DNA from: Kordiimonadaceae bacterium | GTDB taxonomy: Bacteria; Pseudomonadota; Alphaproteobacteria; Sphingomonadales; Kordiimonadaceae | NCBI GenBank assembly: GCA_017640725.1 | Contig: JAEPQB010000003.1 | Span: 310,001-374,000, forward strand | Direction: 5' to 3' | DNA: 64,000 nt | Shown here: piece after piece, positions 63,269-64,000 of the stretch | How the letters are laid out: the number at the start of each line of letters is the position of its first letter | Numbering within the stretch: the stretch's first letter is position 1 | Position numbers and translations under genes: made by a program | The notes under the pieces: model-generated | Databases searched by the model: none | The model's input: only the letters and a program-made list of their open reading frames with translations | What the model was told of the DNA's origin: nothing

Positions 63269-64000
63269 TTGAAAAAAGTTGGTGGCGCATTCGTATCTGT
63301 CAGCCTGTGGATAACCACTTCCACGGTCCTTTTAGCCTGCATTCTCTTAGGGCGCTTGTTCTTCGCGCCCATTGATGTTGGGTTCGCGCGCGGACAAATT
63401 ATAGAAAGAGCCGCCGATGTTTTGCCCGGATGGAATGTCCGCTTTGCCCAAGCGCGCGTTGGCTGGGACTGGCGAGAAGTACGTCCTTGGGTGGTGCTGG
63501 AAGATGTAAGATTGGTTGATCGACGCAATCGGTTAACCGCTTCACTCCCCAGAGCAGAAGTAGGACTTGGGTTTGCCGGCATACTGTCTGGCCTGGGTGT
63601 TTCAACCATTGAAATCGAAAATGCGAACGTAAGAATTTCAGACCTTGGTGGTTTCAGTGATACCACAGATGACAGTTTGTTTGACGATCTGTTTGGCGAA
63701 AGCGGCATCCCACAGCCAGAAGTATTCATTCCGCTAACAGAGGCATTTAATCGCTTTACCCTTCGCTTGCTTGATAATGCGCCGGCACTCAGTCGTGTTG
63801 GTTTTAACCGGCTTTCTGTCAGCATTTATCGGGGAGAAGACCTCTCAGAAGCGCAAATTGCGGTGTCTTCTTTCGATCTGCGCCAAACTGGTGAGGACCT
63901 CACTTTGGCGGCTCAGTTGGAGGCGGCAGTGGGTGGCAATCCAATCAAAACACGTCTTGCTGGGCGCGCCAATCCCACGCGTGGTGATCTGTCAATCCTG
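63269..64000 (+). CDS. AsmA/DUF3971-like inner-membrane protein, N-terminal part
   Basis: The frame opens at TTG 63269 (AAGG eleven bases upstream; an in-frame TAG at 63245 excludes earlier starts) and runs off the window after 244 codons. A transmembrane helix (SLWITTSTVLLACILLGRLFF) is followed by a periplasmic beta-rich part with VGWDWREVRPWVVLEDVRL and AEVGLGFAGILSGLGVSTIEIENANV, the pattern of YhdP/AsmA-like (DUF3971) proteins. These form long lipid-transfer bridges between inner and outer membrane. The gene is divergent from glnE and is not in the ORF track because it is truncated. Confidence 0.7.
   Translation, partial: MKKVGGAFVSVSLWITTSTVLLACILLGRLFFAPIDVGFARGQIIERAADVLPGWNVRFAQARVGWDWREVRPWVVLEDVRLVDRRNRLTASLPRAEVGLGFAGILSGLGVSTIEIENANVRISDLGGFSDTTDDSLFDDLFGESGIPQPEVFIPLTEAFNRFTLRLLDNAPALSRVGFNRLSVSIYRGEDLSEAQIAVSSFDLRQTGEDLTLAAQLEAAVGGNPIKTRLAGRANPTRGDLSIL

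Overview
The window is chromosomal core DNA of an alphaproteobacterium at about 50 percent GC. Supporting signs are SOS boxes of the alphaproteobacterial form GTTC-N7-GTTC, an NDUFA12-type complex I subunit, RNase E with a C-terminal GWW motif, a class II NrdJ, TrmFO, and alpha-type gene neighbourhoods (ppx-rlmE, rne/amiC/mrcA/prfB, aroQ-accB-accC-aat facing DUF2155-mlaD-NDUFA12). A member of Kordiimonadales or a related order fits, but the sequence alone does not fix the genus. I see no tRNA, rRNA, insertion sequence, prophage, CRISPR array or classical mobile element.

Layout. 1-1.6 kb: a SPOR-type lipoprotein, then a structured RNA candidate with promoter-like -35 and a strong terminator, then a 60-aa membrane protein on the minus strand behind two LexA boxes. 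1.6-7.7 kb: ppx-rlmE, guaB, an RsmB-type methyltransferase, DoxX and a TPR protein, all plus strand. 7.8-15 kb: two M28 peptidases, trmFO, DUF924, a solute-binding protein and a DUF4139 protein. 15-20.6 kb: uvrA and ssb point away from each other, each with its own LexA box, and two non-repair genes sit between them. 20.7-35.6 kb is the more accessory part: LysR with a DJ-1/aldo-keto pair, a UDG-like enzyme, a PD40 propeller, two small DUF1579-like secreted proteins, patatin, an outer-membrane barrel, acyl-CoA dehydrogenase plus thiolase, a sterol-desaturase-type hydroxylase, glycerophosphodiesterase with a 32-aa microprotein, a DUF4389 protein with a histone-like tail, and a GGDEF-EAL protein. 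35.8-64 kb: nrdJ, the complex I/Mla/DUF2155 set, aat-accC-accB-aroQ, thiS-thiG, dsbA, an M48 protease, rne, amiC-mrcA-prfB (prfB with a programmed +1 frameshift), a ClpP paralogue, bactofilin with M23 peptidase, DUF455, bcp, glnE and the start of an AsmA/DUF3971-like gene.

How genes work together. An SOS set is visible: uvrA, ssb and the small membrane protein share the same operator, which suggests repair plus a possible checkpoint protein. Cell-envelope growth is served by amiC, mrcA, bactofilin/M23 and mlaD. Fatty-acid supply and breakdown are served by accBC and by the dehydrogenase/thiolase pair. RNA metabolism is served by rne, rlmE, the RsmB-like enzyme and trmFO.

The least explained items are the SOS-controlled 60-aa membrane protein, the approx. 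170-nt structured RNA, the TonB-box-like string inside a DUF4139 protein, the histone-like tail on a DUF4389 membrane protein, and a repeated habit of placing T-less hairpins across the stop codons of convergent gene pairs.
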